Source of the DNA: Bacillus horti
GTDB lineage: Bacteria; Bacillota; Bacilli; Caldalkalibacillales; JCM-10596
Assembly: GCF_030813115.1 (NCBI RefSeq)
Contig: NZ_JAUSTY010000027.1
Span: forward strand, 1 to 45,535
Length of the DNA stretch: 45,535 nt
Direction: 5' to 3'
Part shown: piece after piece, positions 7,628 to 16,519 of the stretch
Position numbering within the stretch: position 1 is the stretch's first letter
How the letters are laid out: the number at the start of each line of letters is the position of its first letter
Made by a program: the position numbers and the translations under genes
The notes under the pieces: generated by a model
Databases searched by the model: none
The model's input: only the letters and a program-made list of their open reading frames with translations
Told to the model about the DNA's origin: nothing

Positions 7628-9601
7628 TTAATCCTGATTCAATGCGGCCTCAAGCTCTTCCCAATCTGCATAGGTTTTTTCAAGCTTTTGCTTCGCTTCA
7701 TCTAATTCATCTTGAATAGCCATGACTCGCTCATGATCCTGATAGACCTCAGGGTCACAGAGCTGTTCCTCATGCTGCTGAATCTGCTTTTCCAACGCTT
7801 CTATTTCTACCTCAGCCTGCTCAAGCTTACGAGTAAGCTGTCTTTCAAGCTTCTTTCGTTCTTTCGCTTCCTCGTAGGCTTCCTTATCACTTTGCCCCTT
7901 GGACGAATCGGTAGAGCCGTCCTTAGAGGAGCTTGCGAAAGAAGAAGGCTGAGAGGCAGCGGCCGCCAGCTCAATTTCCTTCAGTTCTTTTTTCTTCTCT
8001 ACATAGTAGTTATAATCTCCTAAGTACAGCTTCACACCTGTCGGATTCAGCTCTAAAACTTTGGTAGCGATTCGATTTAGGAAATATCGATCATGGGAAA
8101 CAAACAGGATCGTTCCAGGGTAATTGACAAGACTCTGCTCTAATACCTCTTTACTATAGATATCTAAGTGGTTGGTAGGCTCATCTAACACAAGAAGATT
8201 TGCTTTGATTAGCATAAGTCTGGCTAGCGCTAAGCGCGCTTTTTCCCCACCAGACAGCTCCCTGACGATCTTATTAACATCCTCGCCGGTGAATAGGAAT
8301 TGACCTAACAGACCTCGAACATCTCGTTCAAGCATATGAGGGTAATCATCCCAAATTTCTTGTAGAACAGACTTAGATGGATTAAGCTGTTGCTGCTCCT
8401 GTTCATAAAAAGCAACGGAAACGTTAGTCCCTTTTTGCATCGTTCCTGCTAAGGCCTTCTGCTGACCAAGTATCGTTTTTAATAAAGTAGACTTTCCTAT
8501 ACCGTTAGGACCAACAATGGCAATGGAGTCTTCACGAAACGCCTGAAAGGATATATTTTGAGATAATGGGGCGTAGCCCTCATAACCGATAGCAAGCTCT
8601 TCCACCTTTAGCACGTCATTGCCGCTTTGACGATCAATATCGAAGGAGAAGGAGGTTCGTTTCAAATCTCCATCGGGTTGGTCCATTCGCTCCATTCTCT
8701 CCAATGCCTTCCGCCTGCTTTGGGCTCTTTTCGTCGTAGAGGCACGGGCTAAATTTCGCTGGACAAAGTCCTCCATTTGGTTAATCTCTTTTTGCTGCTT
8801 GCGGAACATTTTCATTTGCTGCTCATAGTTGGCCGCTTTTTGTTCGAGAAAGTGGTCATAATTCCCGTGGTATTTTGTAGCTTTATGCCGTTCAATTTCA
8901 TAGATTACATTCACTAAGGCGTTTAGAAAATAACGATCATGGGAGACAATCAGTATACCGCCCTGATAGCTTTGCAAATGCTGCTCTAGCCAAGCCATTG
9001 TCTCTAAATCTAAATAGTTGGTCGGCTCGTCCAGAATGAGTACATCTGGCTTCTGAAGAAGAAGCTTAGCTAACGCTAGCCTAGTTTTTTGCCCCCCACT
9101 TAAAGAAGACACAGGATCATTATAATTTTTATCCGAAAAACCAAAGCCATGGAGCACGTTTCGAATTAAAGCCTCGTACTGGTAGCCATCATTCAGCTTA
9201 AATGCTTCACTAATTCTGGCATAGTCCGCCATAATTTTTTCATAAACAGTGGTTTGCTCGATGACCTGTGGATCAGAAAGCTTTTGCTCTAAGTCTCGCA
9301 GCTCCTTCTCCTGTTCAATAACCTCACGAAAAACACGCTTCATCTCATCCCAAATGGAAAGCTCTGATTCAAGCCCACTCGTTTGAGAGAGATAGCCGAT
9401 GGTCGCGTCCTTCGCCTTCATTATCTCACCTTCATTAAAGCTCATTTCTCCAATTAGAATTTTGATTAGGGTAGATTTTCCTGCTCCGTTTACGCCAACG
9501 AGCCCCACTCGTTCTCCCTTGCGAATCTCTAGCTGTATATTTGATAAAATGGGGGTTACCCCAAATGATTTAGATATATTATGCGCTTGTAATAGTATCA
9601 C
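7628..9601 (-). CDS. ABC-F family ATP-binding protein (YdiF-like)
   Basis: A soluble protein of 657 residues with two ABC domains and no membrane segments, so a ribosome-associated ABC-F factor rather than a transporter. Walker A motifs are GVNGAGKST (about 37) and GPNGIGKST (about 365). Signatures are SSLSGGQKTRLALAK and ELSGGEKARLALAR; Walker B motifs are VLILDEPTNYLD and LLVLDEPTNHLD. The interdomain linker is rich in Lys/Arg, and a Ser-rich spacer precedes a C-terminal coiled coil of about 90 residues. The start is GTG at 9601, 6 bases after AGAGGTGA. Position between tsaD and moaC matches ydiF of B. subtilis. Ribosome protection against antibiotics is possible but not shown by sequence. 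Confidence 0.92.
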   Translation of the reverse strand: MILLQAHNISKSFGVTPILSNIQLEIRKGERVGLVGVNGAGKSTLIKILIGEMSFNEGEIMKAKDATIGYLSQTSGLESELSIWDEMKRVFREVIEQEKELRDLEQKLSDPQVIEQTTVYEKIMADYARISEAFKLNDGYQYEALIRNVLHGFGFSDKNYNDPVSSLSGGQKTRLALAKLLLQKPDVLILDEPTNYLDLETMAWLEQHLQSYQGGILIVSHDRYFLNALVNVIYEIERHKATKYHGNYDHFLEQKAANYEQQMKMFRKQQKEINQMEDFVQRNLARASTTKRAQSRRKALERMERMDQPDGDLKRTSFSFDIDRQSGNDVLKVEELAIGYEGYAPLSQNISFQAFREDSIAIVGPNGIGKSTLLKTILGQQKALAGTMQKGTNVSVAFYEQEQQQLNPSKSVLQEIWDDYPHMLERDVRGLLGQFLFTGEDVNKIVRELSGGEKARLALARLMLIKANLLVLDEPTNHLDIYSKEVLEQSLVNYPGTILFVSHDRYFLNRIATKVLELNPTGVKLYLGDYNYYVEKKKELKEIELAAAASQPSSFASSSKDGSTDSSKGQSDKEAYEEAKERKKLERQLTRKLEQAEVEIEALEKQIQQHEEQLCDPEVYQDHERVMAIQDELDEAKQKLEKTYADWEELEAALNQD

Positions 9602-9628
9602 TAGTTTTCACCTCTGATTTCTCCCTTT

Positions 9629-9657
9629 AGTGTAACCTAGGTATGTAGTTGCTTCAA
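9629..9657 (-). promoter_or_regulatory. Sigma-A-like promoter of the ABC-F gene
   Basis: On the minus strand, -35 TTGAAG (9652-9657), a 17-base spacer and -10 TACACT (9629-9634), about 28 bases ahead of the GTG start. Confidence 0.5.
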
Positions 9658-9788
9658 CTATGATAAGAAAAACTTGGCTTATCGTAAATTCATGGTGAAA
9701 GCCTAGTTTCTCTAGCACATTATCTACCTCTAAATGTATTCAGATCGTATAAAATTCACAAATTTATCATTTGTCCTTAAAAGAGGAC

Positions 9789-9817
9789 AAGACATCGTTT
9801 GTGAAATCGTGTACAAT
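9789..9817 (+). promoter_or_regulatory. Promoter with Rex-type operator ahead of moaC-moaB-rex
   Basis: -35 AAGACA (9789-9794), a 17-base spacer and -10 TACAAT (9812-9817). The 18-base TTGTGAA-ATCG-TGTACAA at 9799-9816 matches 12 of the 14 fixed positions of the Rex consensus TTGTGAA-N4-TTCACAA and covers the spacer and -10. Because rex is in the operon, this implies autoregulation by the NADH/NAD+ ratio. A separate 7-bp inverted repeat TTGTCCT/AGGACAA sits at 9771-9790. Confidence 0.7.
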
Positions 9818-9848
9818 AATGACAGATCCATTTCAAGGAGGAAATCAG

Positions 9849-10349
9849 GTGGATTCATTTACACATTTTAATGAGCAGGGCCGAGCCAAAATGGTCGATA
9901 TCTCAGAAAAAAAACAGACATCTAGATCGGCAGTGGCCGTTACTCAGGTTAAGATGACGAAGCTTGCCTTCGATCAGGTACAGGCTGGTAAGGTGGGTAA
10001 AGGAGACGTGTTGGCAGTGGCGCAGGTTGCTGCGATTATGGCGGCCAAACAAACCTCAAACATCGTGCCGATGTGCCATCCGTTATCGTTAACGGGTGTA
10101 GATATTCGCTTTGATCTAGAGGCTACCGATCAGGAAGGGCTGATCAAGGTTGAAGCAGAGGTCAAAACAACAGGTAAAACAGGTGTGGAGATGGAAGCGT
10201 TAACGGCAGCGTCCGTATGTGCTCTAACGATTTATGACATGTGCAAGGCTATAGATAAAGACATGGTCATTGGACCTACTTATGTAACGTCTAAAACGGG
10301 TGGGAAAAGTGGAGACTACCATAGAAATCCAACAAAAGGGGGAGCCTAA
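9849..10349 (+). CDS. moaC: Cyclic pyranopterin monophosphate synthase MoaC
   Basis: MoaC converts the MoaA product (3',8-cyclo-7,8-dihydro-GTP) to cyclic pyranopterin monophosphate in molybdenum cofactor synthesis. The 166-residue protein shows ARMVDIS-like KMVDISEK, the conserved MCHPLSLTG and [25 protein letters not shown]. The start is GTG at 9849, 7 bases after a perfect AAGGAGG; an open frame continues upstream to 9771 but crosses the promoter, so that extension is not translated. The gene leads a unit with moaB and rex. No moaA is in the window. Confidence 0.94.
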   Translation: MDSFTHFNEQGRAKMVDISEKKQTSRSAVAVTQVKMTKLAFDQVQAGKVGKGDVLAVAQVAAIMAAKQTSNIVPMCHPLSLTGVDIRFDLEATDQEGLIKVEAEVKTTGKTGVEMEALTAASVCALTIYDMCKAIDKDMVIGPTYVTSKTGGKSGDYHRNPTKGGA

Positions 10350-10353
10350 GGGA

Positions 10354-10863
10354 ATGTGGAAGGTTGCTTTAATTACAGCAAGTAACAGTGCTTCAAGAGG
10401 AGAGAAAGAGGACGACAGTGGCCCGGTTATTCAGGAGCTGATTCAAAGAGAGTTGTCCTGTGAAGTGATGGGATATCGTGTGCTCCCGGATTGTATAGAA
10501 ACATTAAAGGAAAACATGATTGAGCTCATTGATCGACATAAAGCAGATTTGCTCATTACCATAGGTGGGACTAGTGTAAGTCCCGAGGATGTAACTCCAG
10601 AAGCAACCCGTCAAGTGATTGACCGTGCCATTCCTGGAATGGCTGAGGAAATGAGACGTAAAGCACTTGAGTTAACAAGATACGCAATGCTTACTCGTGC
10701 TCTTTGTGGAACAAGAGGGAACGCGTTAATTATTAACTTGCCAGGAACTGCTCAGGCAGCGAAATACTGCTTAGAGTCTGTGATGGATCAGTTAGATAAC
10801 GCCTTATTGATTCTACACGGAAAGAAACGTGAGGTATTAAATTTGGGAGGCGAAAGTGAATGA
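10354..10863 (+). CDS. moaB: MogA/MoaB family molybdenum cofactor protein
   Basis: A protein of 169 residues of the MogA/MoaB fold, which adenylylates molybdopterin before molybdate insertion. Visible motifs are [38 protein letters not shown] and [11 protein letters not shown]. The canonical GGTG has Ser in place of the fourth residue here. ATG 10354 follows the moaC stop by 4 bases with AAAGGGGGA upstream, and the stop overlaps the rex start as ATGA. B. subtilis lacks a gene at this position between moaC and rex. Confidence 0.9.
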   Translation: MWKVALITASNSASRGEKEDDSGPVIQELIQRELSCEVMGYRVLPDCIETLKENMIELIDRHKADLLITIGGTSVSPEDVTPEATRQVIDRAIPGMAEEMRRKALELTRYAMLTRALCGTRGNALIINLPGTAQAAKYCLESVMDQLDNALLILHGKKREVLNLGGESE

Positions 10864-11519
10864 AACATCAGCCTATTCCCCAAGCAACGGCGAAGAGGCT
10901 GCCTTTATACTATCGCTTTTTAGAGAACTTATATAAAACAGGAAAGCAGAGAGTATCTTCGACTGAGCTTAGTGAAGCTGTAAAAGTTGATGCAGCAACT
11001 ATTCGTAGAGATTTTTCTTGCTTTGGTGCACTAGGGAAAAAGGGCTACGGATACAATGTGAGTTACCTTCTTCAATTTTTTAGGCAGATTTTAAGTCAGG
11101 ATCATGAAGCAAAGGTGGCCTTAATTGGAGTTGGAAATTTAGGAACGGCTCTGTTAAACTATAACTTTCAGAAGAATAATAATATCAAGATTGACCGAGC
11201 TTATGATGTGAACCCGGACAAAATTGGGCAGACTATAAGCGATGTGCAAGTTTACGCTATAGATGATATAACAAAAGGGAGTCTAAATGATTACGAAATC
11301 GCTATTCTAACGGTTCCCGCTCCAGTGGCTCAGAAGACAACAGATCAGCTGATTGAAGCAGGTATTCAAGGGATTTTGAATTTTACGCCAGCTAGATTAG
11401 ATGTTCCAGAGGATATTCGAGTTCATCACATTGATTTATCTGTTGAGCTACAATCCTTATTATACTTTTTGAAGCATTATCCTAATGAAGAAGGGGTCAG
11501 CCCTACCGGAGGTGAATAA
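10860..11519 (+). CDS. rex: Redox-sensing transcriptional repressor Rex
   Basis: A protein of 219 residues with an N-terminal winged helix (about 15-70; [23 protein letters not shown]) and a C-terminal Rossmann domain with dinucleotide loop [15 protein letters not shown] (about 86-100). Rex represses fermentation and respiration genes and leaves DNA when NADH rises. ATG overlaps moaB by 4 bases and tatA follows 2 bases after the stop. A matching operator is present in the promoter of its own operon (9799-9816). Confidence 0.95.
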   Translation: MKHQPIPQATAKRLPLYYRFLENLYKTGKQRVSSTELSEAVKVDAATIRRDFSCFGALGKKGYGYNVSYLLQFFRQILSQDHEAKVALIGVGNLGTALLNYNFQKNNNIKIDRAYDVNPDKIGQTISDVQVYAIDDITKGSLNDYEIAILTVPAPVAQKTTDQLIEAGIQGILNFTPARLDVPEDIRVHHIDLSVELQSLLYFLKHYPNEEGVSPTGGE

Positions 11520-11521
11520 CT

Positions 11522-11725
11522 ATGGGACCAATTGGACCAGTCAGTCTAGTCTTAATTATTTTAGCAGCGTTATTAATTTTCGGACCAAGCAAGCTTCCTG
11601 AGCTAGGAAAAGCGTTTGGTAAAACACTTCGCGAGTTCAAGAATGCAACAAACGGCTTAGCGGATGACGACACAAAAAAAGTTGACTCAGATAATGATCA
11701 ACCGAATGAAACTAAACAAGGCTGA
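11522..11725 (+). CDS. tatA: Sec-independent protein translocase TatA
   Basis: A small protein of 67 residues: one N-terminal membrane segment (about 5-21), the FGP motif (LLIFGPSKLPELGKAFGKTLREFK), an amphipathic helix and an acidic tail. This is the TatA/TatAy pattern of a pore-forming subunit that exports folded proteins. GGAGGTG lies 7 bases before ATG, overlapping the end of rex. Works with TatC encoded 104 bases downstream. Confidence 0.93.
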   Translation: MGPIGPVSLVLIILAALLIFGPSKLPELGKAFGKTLREFKNATNGLADDDTKKVDSDNDQPNETKQG

Positions 11726-11829
11726 TAATAGATCGAATGCCGTCTATTCATAGCTCAGTTTTTACAAGGTACACAGAGGCTATAGATACAACGTGATAAT
11801 GAAAATTTAGTCGTAAGGAAGGATTATGC

Positions 11830-12573
11830 ATGGCAAAACAAACGCAAATGACCATGTGGGATCATATAGGAGAGCTAAGAAAACGTCTAATCTATGTGTT
11901 GATCGTTTTCGTTGTCTCCATGCTAATCGGTTTTTTCTTCGCAGAGGAAGCCGTTTCTTTTTTGAAGGCACAGGTAGCGGACCAGCTAGAATTAGCTGTT
12001 TTTTCACCGACGGATGCTTTTAAGGTTTATCTACAATTTGCTATAGCGGTAGCATTGATTATAACCTTACCGTTTGTGCTGTATCATATTTGGGCATTTG
12101 TCCGCCCAGGTTTAACAAGTCAAGAGAGAAAGCTGACTCTAAGCTATATTCCAGGTGGAGCTGTACTCTTTTTAATGGGATTATCCTTTGGGTACTTTCT
12201 GTTATTTCCCTTTGTCCTAAGCTTTATGACCGGTATTGCGACACAACTCGGGGCAAATGAATTATATGGAATGGCTCAATATTTTGGCTTTTTATTTGCT
12301 TTAGTGATTCCCTTCGGATTCATCTTTCAAATGCCTTTGATTATCTTGTTTTTAACTAGCTTAGGGATTATTACACCAATATTTCTACGGAAAATTAGAA
12401 AATTTGCTTACTTTGCTCTTTTTGTTCTGGCAGCTGTCATTACACCACCAGAGCTACTTTCCCACTTGCTTGTTACTTTACCGCTAATTCTTCTATATGA
12501 GATTAGCATTTGGTTCTCTAGCGTAGCCTATCGCAGAGTTCTGAAAAACAAAGAGCAGGCATATGATCAATAG
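11830..12573 (+). CDS. tatC: Sec-independent protein translocase TatC
   Basis: A protein of 247 residues with six predicted membrane segments. It starts MAKQTQMTMWDHIGELRKRL, the conserved TatC entry that helps bind twin-arginine signal peptides, and carries FVRPGLTSQERK after the second segment. TatC is the signal-peptide receptor of the Tat translocase, here a minimal TatA-TatC pair as in Bacilli. A GGAAGG site precedes ATG 11830; the overlapping ATG at 11826 is out of frame. No separate promoter was clear in the 104-base gap after tatA. Confidence 0.94.
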   Translation: MAKQTQMTMWDHIGELRKRLIYVLIVFVVSMLIGFFFAEEAVSFLKAQVADQLELAVFSPTDAFKVYLQFAIAVALIITLPFVLYHIWAFVRPGLTSQERKLTLSYIPGGAVLFLMGLSFGYFLLFPFVLSFMTGIATQLGANELYGMAQYFGFLFALVIPFGFIFQMPLIILFLTSLGIITPIFLRKIRKFAYFALFVLAAVITPPELLSHLLVTLPLILLYEISIWFSSVAYRRVLKNKEQAYDQ

Positions 12574-12588
12574 AAAATGAAAAATAAA

Positions 12589-12623
12589 TCACCTACTCCC
12601 TTTCGAGCAAGGTGAATTTTTTT
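12589..12623 (+). terminator. Terminator after tatC
   Basis: Stem TCACCT / AGGTGA with a 15-base loop followed by ATTTTTTTG. It closes the moaC-tatC unit before the groES promoter. Confidence 0.65.
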
Positions 12624-12714
12624 GTAGAAGCATAATTTTTGAGCAAGATAGAGCGTTTTGTCATTTGAACTTAGCGAATGGGCAAAGTTTTTCTAAAAAA
12701 AGTCGGTAAAATAC

Positions 12715-12743
12715 TTGCAAATTGATTCACAACTGATTATCAT
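12715..12743 (+). promoter_or_regulatory. Sigma-A promoter of groES-groEL
   Basis: TTGCAA (12715-12720), a 17-base spacer and TATCAT (12738-12743), placing the transcript start just before the CIRCE element. Confidence 0.6.
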
Positions 12744-12751
12744 AATAGATG

Positions 12752-12778
12752 TTAGCACTCAACTTAAGAGAGTGCTAA
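12752..12778 (+). promoter_or_regulatory. CIRCE operator (HrcA binding site)
   Basis: Perfect inverted repeat TTAGCACTC-N9-GAGTGCTAA, identical to the consensus. HrcA represses groESL from this site and is itself activated by free GroEL; hrcA is not in the window. Confidence 0.97.
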
Positions 12779-12833
12779 TAAATCCTCAAAATTAAAATTG
12801 ATTGAAAAAACCATATAAGGAGGGTGTATGACT

Positions 12834-13115
12834 ATGTTAAAGCCATTAGGCGATCGTGTTGTCATTGAAGCAATTGAAAAAGAAGAAACAACAGCTAGCG
12901 GGATTGTACTTCCAGATTCAGCGAAGGAAAAGCCGCAAGAGGGTAAAGTTGTTGCTGTAGGTAGCGGACGCTTTGAAAATGGAGAGCGTGTTGCTTTAGA
13001 AGTGAAAGAAGGAGATAAAATTATCTTCTCTAAGTACGCTGGCACAGAAGTAAAGGTTGGCAGCAAAGAGCTTCTAGTATTAAGAGAAAGTGACATCCTA
13101 GCGATAATTGAATAG
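12834..13115 (+). CDS. groES: Co-chaperonin GroES
   Basis: A protein of 93 residues, [18 protein letters not shown]..., with the mobile-loop region [19 protein letters not shown] that docks onto GroEL. I take ATG 12834 because it sits 9 bases after AAGGAGGG and gives the canonical N terminus; the ATG at 12828 is only 3 bases from the site. Controlled by CIRCE. Forms the heptameric lid of the GroEL chamber. Confidence 0.96.
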   Translation: MLKPLGDRVVIEAIEKEETTASGIVLPDSAKEKPQEGKVVAVGSGRFENGERVALEVKEGDKIIFSKYAGTEVKVGSKELLVLRESDILAIIE

Positions 13116-13184
13116 TTAGATTGTACCTTACGTTATATGCTTAAACGATATACATGCTAGGGGATAGCCCTACATAGAATTTAA

Positions 13185-14840
<1,656 letters not shown>

Positions 14841-14872
14841 TCATACGCTCACGAAACCTTGATATATAAGGT

Positions 14873-15022
14873 TTAAGGCTCCTTCGGGAGCCTTTTTTGA
14901 TAAAAACATTGCATTAAAGTAGGTTTTACTCCATGGTCGGTTAGAGCATAAGTAGTAGAAAAGGTACTAAACATAATAAAACAAAAACTATTTACCAAGG
15001 CTCTCTTTGTGATACTTTTCAA
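14873..15022 (-). CDS. Candidate secreted signal-peptide precursor, copy 2 (AimP-like)
   Basis: A short gene of 49 residues starting at TTG 15022, 6 bases after AGAGGAG, inside the last codons of the broken receptor gene and in another frame. The product has a typical export signal: MKSITKR, a hydrophobic stretch (about 8-24) and a likely cleavage after TTYA. The remainder includes KPTLMQCFY, closely matching KPTLQCY in the peptide encoded after receptor copy 1; the DNA shares AAACCTACTTTA and CAATG. The same placement, rare TTG start and strong ribosome site in both copies argue that it is real. Its last residues (QKRLPKEP) are read from the groEL terminator, so the original end may be lost. 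Confidence 0.6.
   Translation of the reverse strand: MKSITKRALVNSFCFIMFSTFSTTYALTDHGVKPTLMQCFYQKRLPKEP
14875..14898 (+). terminator. groESL terminator
   Basis: 8-bp stem AAGGCTCC-ttcg-GGAGCCTT with a stable UUCG loop and a T run. A second inverted repeat (AAACCTT/AAGGTTT) lies at 14855-14875. The stop codon of the opposing peptide gene (14873) falls inside this structure. Confidence 0.9.
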
Positions 15023-16200
15023 CGGTATCTCCTCTTTTGGATAAAACATTTAAAGCAGCTTCACTTTCACCAAGTTTGCGAAGTTCATCTAAAGGGAGAC
15101 GACGATGAAAATAATTATCAAGTTGAATAAAGCAGTCTACCGATCGATAGTGGAAATCAGTATTGTTAGATACAAGTCCTTTATAATACCAATAGAAAGC
15201 TAAGTTCCAACCGCTTAGCTTCTCAAGGTTAATTTGATTAAGTCTCTCCTCAGCGACTAAAGGTTTCCCTATTTTAATGTGATAGAAGATATAATTTGAA
15301 GTATATGTATTGTACTCATCTAAGTTATGTGGATTTGGAGGTTCTTGTTTTTCCCAGATAGACTCCCAGTATAGTTTAGTAAATGTCGTATTTATTTTAT
15401 GCTCCTCAAGAGATTTATCATTCTTCTGTTTAGAAAAGTAGATATAGGCTTTCTTAAAGAAGTAGCTAGACATGTGATAGTCGTCCAACATATATGAGTA
15501 AGCTAATTGATAATAAGCTCTACCTATTGAAAGTTCGAAGAAGGTATTTTCTTTAATTACCAAATGACTGTACTCTCTTGCTTTATCAGGTTTATTTTGA
15601 TAGAGATAGATAACACATATCATTAATCTTAAGCGAATTTTAAAGGCTGTTCTAATAAAGCTGCTTTTGATTTTTTTAATCTTTTTTTCTAAATCACGTA
15701 TATGTAAAGCTAGAGAGTGGTATTCCCGTAACTCGTAATAAAGATACCCCTTAACAATAGACTTAAGAATCTGCATTTCTTACTCTTTGGGTTTAAACAT
15801 TTCTACTTCATTAAGTCTTTCAAAAGGTTCTACTGTCGATGAGTAGTTGGGATGAAGCAAACGATACATGTTAGCCCACTCTTTGTCTGTAGGGTTTGCT
15901 GATTGTGATAATTCTTCTAGGATAATATTAAACAGTTCATGAAGATGGTTCATGGAGCAGTACTCTAAGGAGTAGCGCAAGTTTCTTGATTTCTGAGTAA
16001 CCATAAAGTCACTCATGATTTCAATCTCTTCGTTCGGGTATAGGAATTTCACTAGTTTTAAGGCAGCTTCAAAATTAGCCCTCATATCCGTGGAGAAACC
16101 TTGACATAGATGATTCACTTAAACCAGAGATATGTGATAGCTTGCGTTGATCAATGTTATTCTGCTTTTCAAGAGTCTGAATGGTACGCGCTCGAAGCAT
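14988..16200 (-). pseudogene. AimR-like peptide receptor, copy 2, broken
   Basis: Homologous over its length to the receptor at 16488-17690. ATG at 16200 follows AAGGGGGA, and the first 42 codons (HTH region, ending RFLHGYE) are open. A 2-base deletion near 16078-16083 then shifts the frame relative to copy 1. Downstream the original frame is open from 16118 to 15780, where an in-frame TAA (15780-15782) replaces the CTA Leu codon of copy 1 in FKPKELEMQIL; the rest runs to 14988. With two lesions it is probably not a functional receptor, although fragments might be made. No promoter is obvious between it and the terminator at 16234-16260, so transcription may depend on read-through. Confidence 0.85.
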
Positions 16201-16233
16201 ATTCTTTCCCCCTTAATTTAACGTTCAGTCTAA

Positions 16234-16260
16234 ATCAAAATAAAAAGCCCAGTTAGGGCT
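16234..16260 (-). terminator. Terminator after receptor/peptide copy 1
   Basis: On the minus strand AGCCC-taact-GGGCT followed by TTTTTATTTTG. It lies 67 bases after the peptide gene stop and separates cassette 1 from cassette 2. Confidence 0.75.
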
Positions 16261-16327
16261 TAGTTTATTCTATAACTTGAATGCACTACATACCTATAAT
16301 GGCATATTCGTTTGAAGAGTAAATTTA

Positions 16328-16519
16328 TTACTCAGTATCATAGCATTGTAAAGTAGGTTTTTCATTTAGATAAGTAATCTCGCAACTTGGTTTAGATGGC
16401 ACTGATGTAGAGGAAACACCAGGTCCTCCAGATGGACCAGCAAGAGCTAGTAAACTGCTAGACAAAAAAAGGAATAGGGCCAGCTTGCTAGCTATAATTA
16501 GCCTTATAATCTTTGTCAA
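16328..16519 (-). CDS. Candidate secreted signal-peptide precursor, copy 1 (AimP-like)
   Basis: A protein of 63 residues starting at TTG 16519, 6 bases after AAAGGGAG, and overlapping the receptor 3' end by 32 bases in another frame. It has a Lys/Arg start (MTKIIR), a hydrophobic core (about 7-25, IIASKLALFLFLSSSLLALA) and a small-residue cleavage region, then a Gly/Pro/Ser-rich section and a C-terminal end NEKPTLQCYDTE with a second Cys at SKPSCE. Location directly after an AimR-like receptor is where arbitrium phages encode AimP. No RGA-type C terminus of known arbitrium hexapeptides is present, so the mature signal cannot be read directly. Confidence 0.65.
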   Translation of the reverse strand: MTKIIRLIIASKLALFLFLSSSLLALAGPSGGPGVSSTSVPSKPSCEITYLNEKPTLQCYDTE

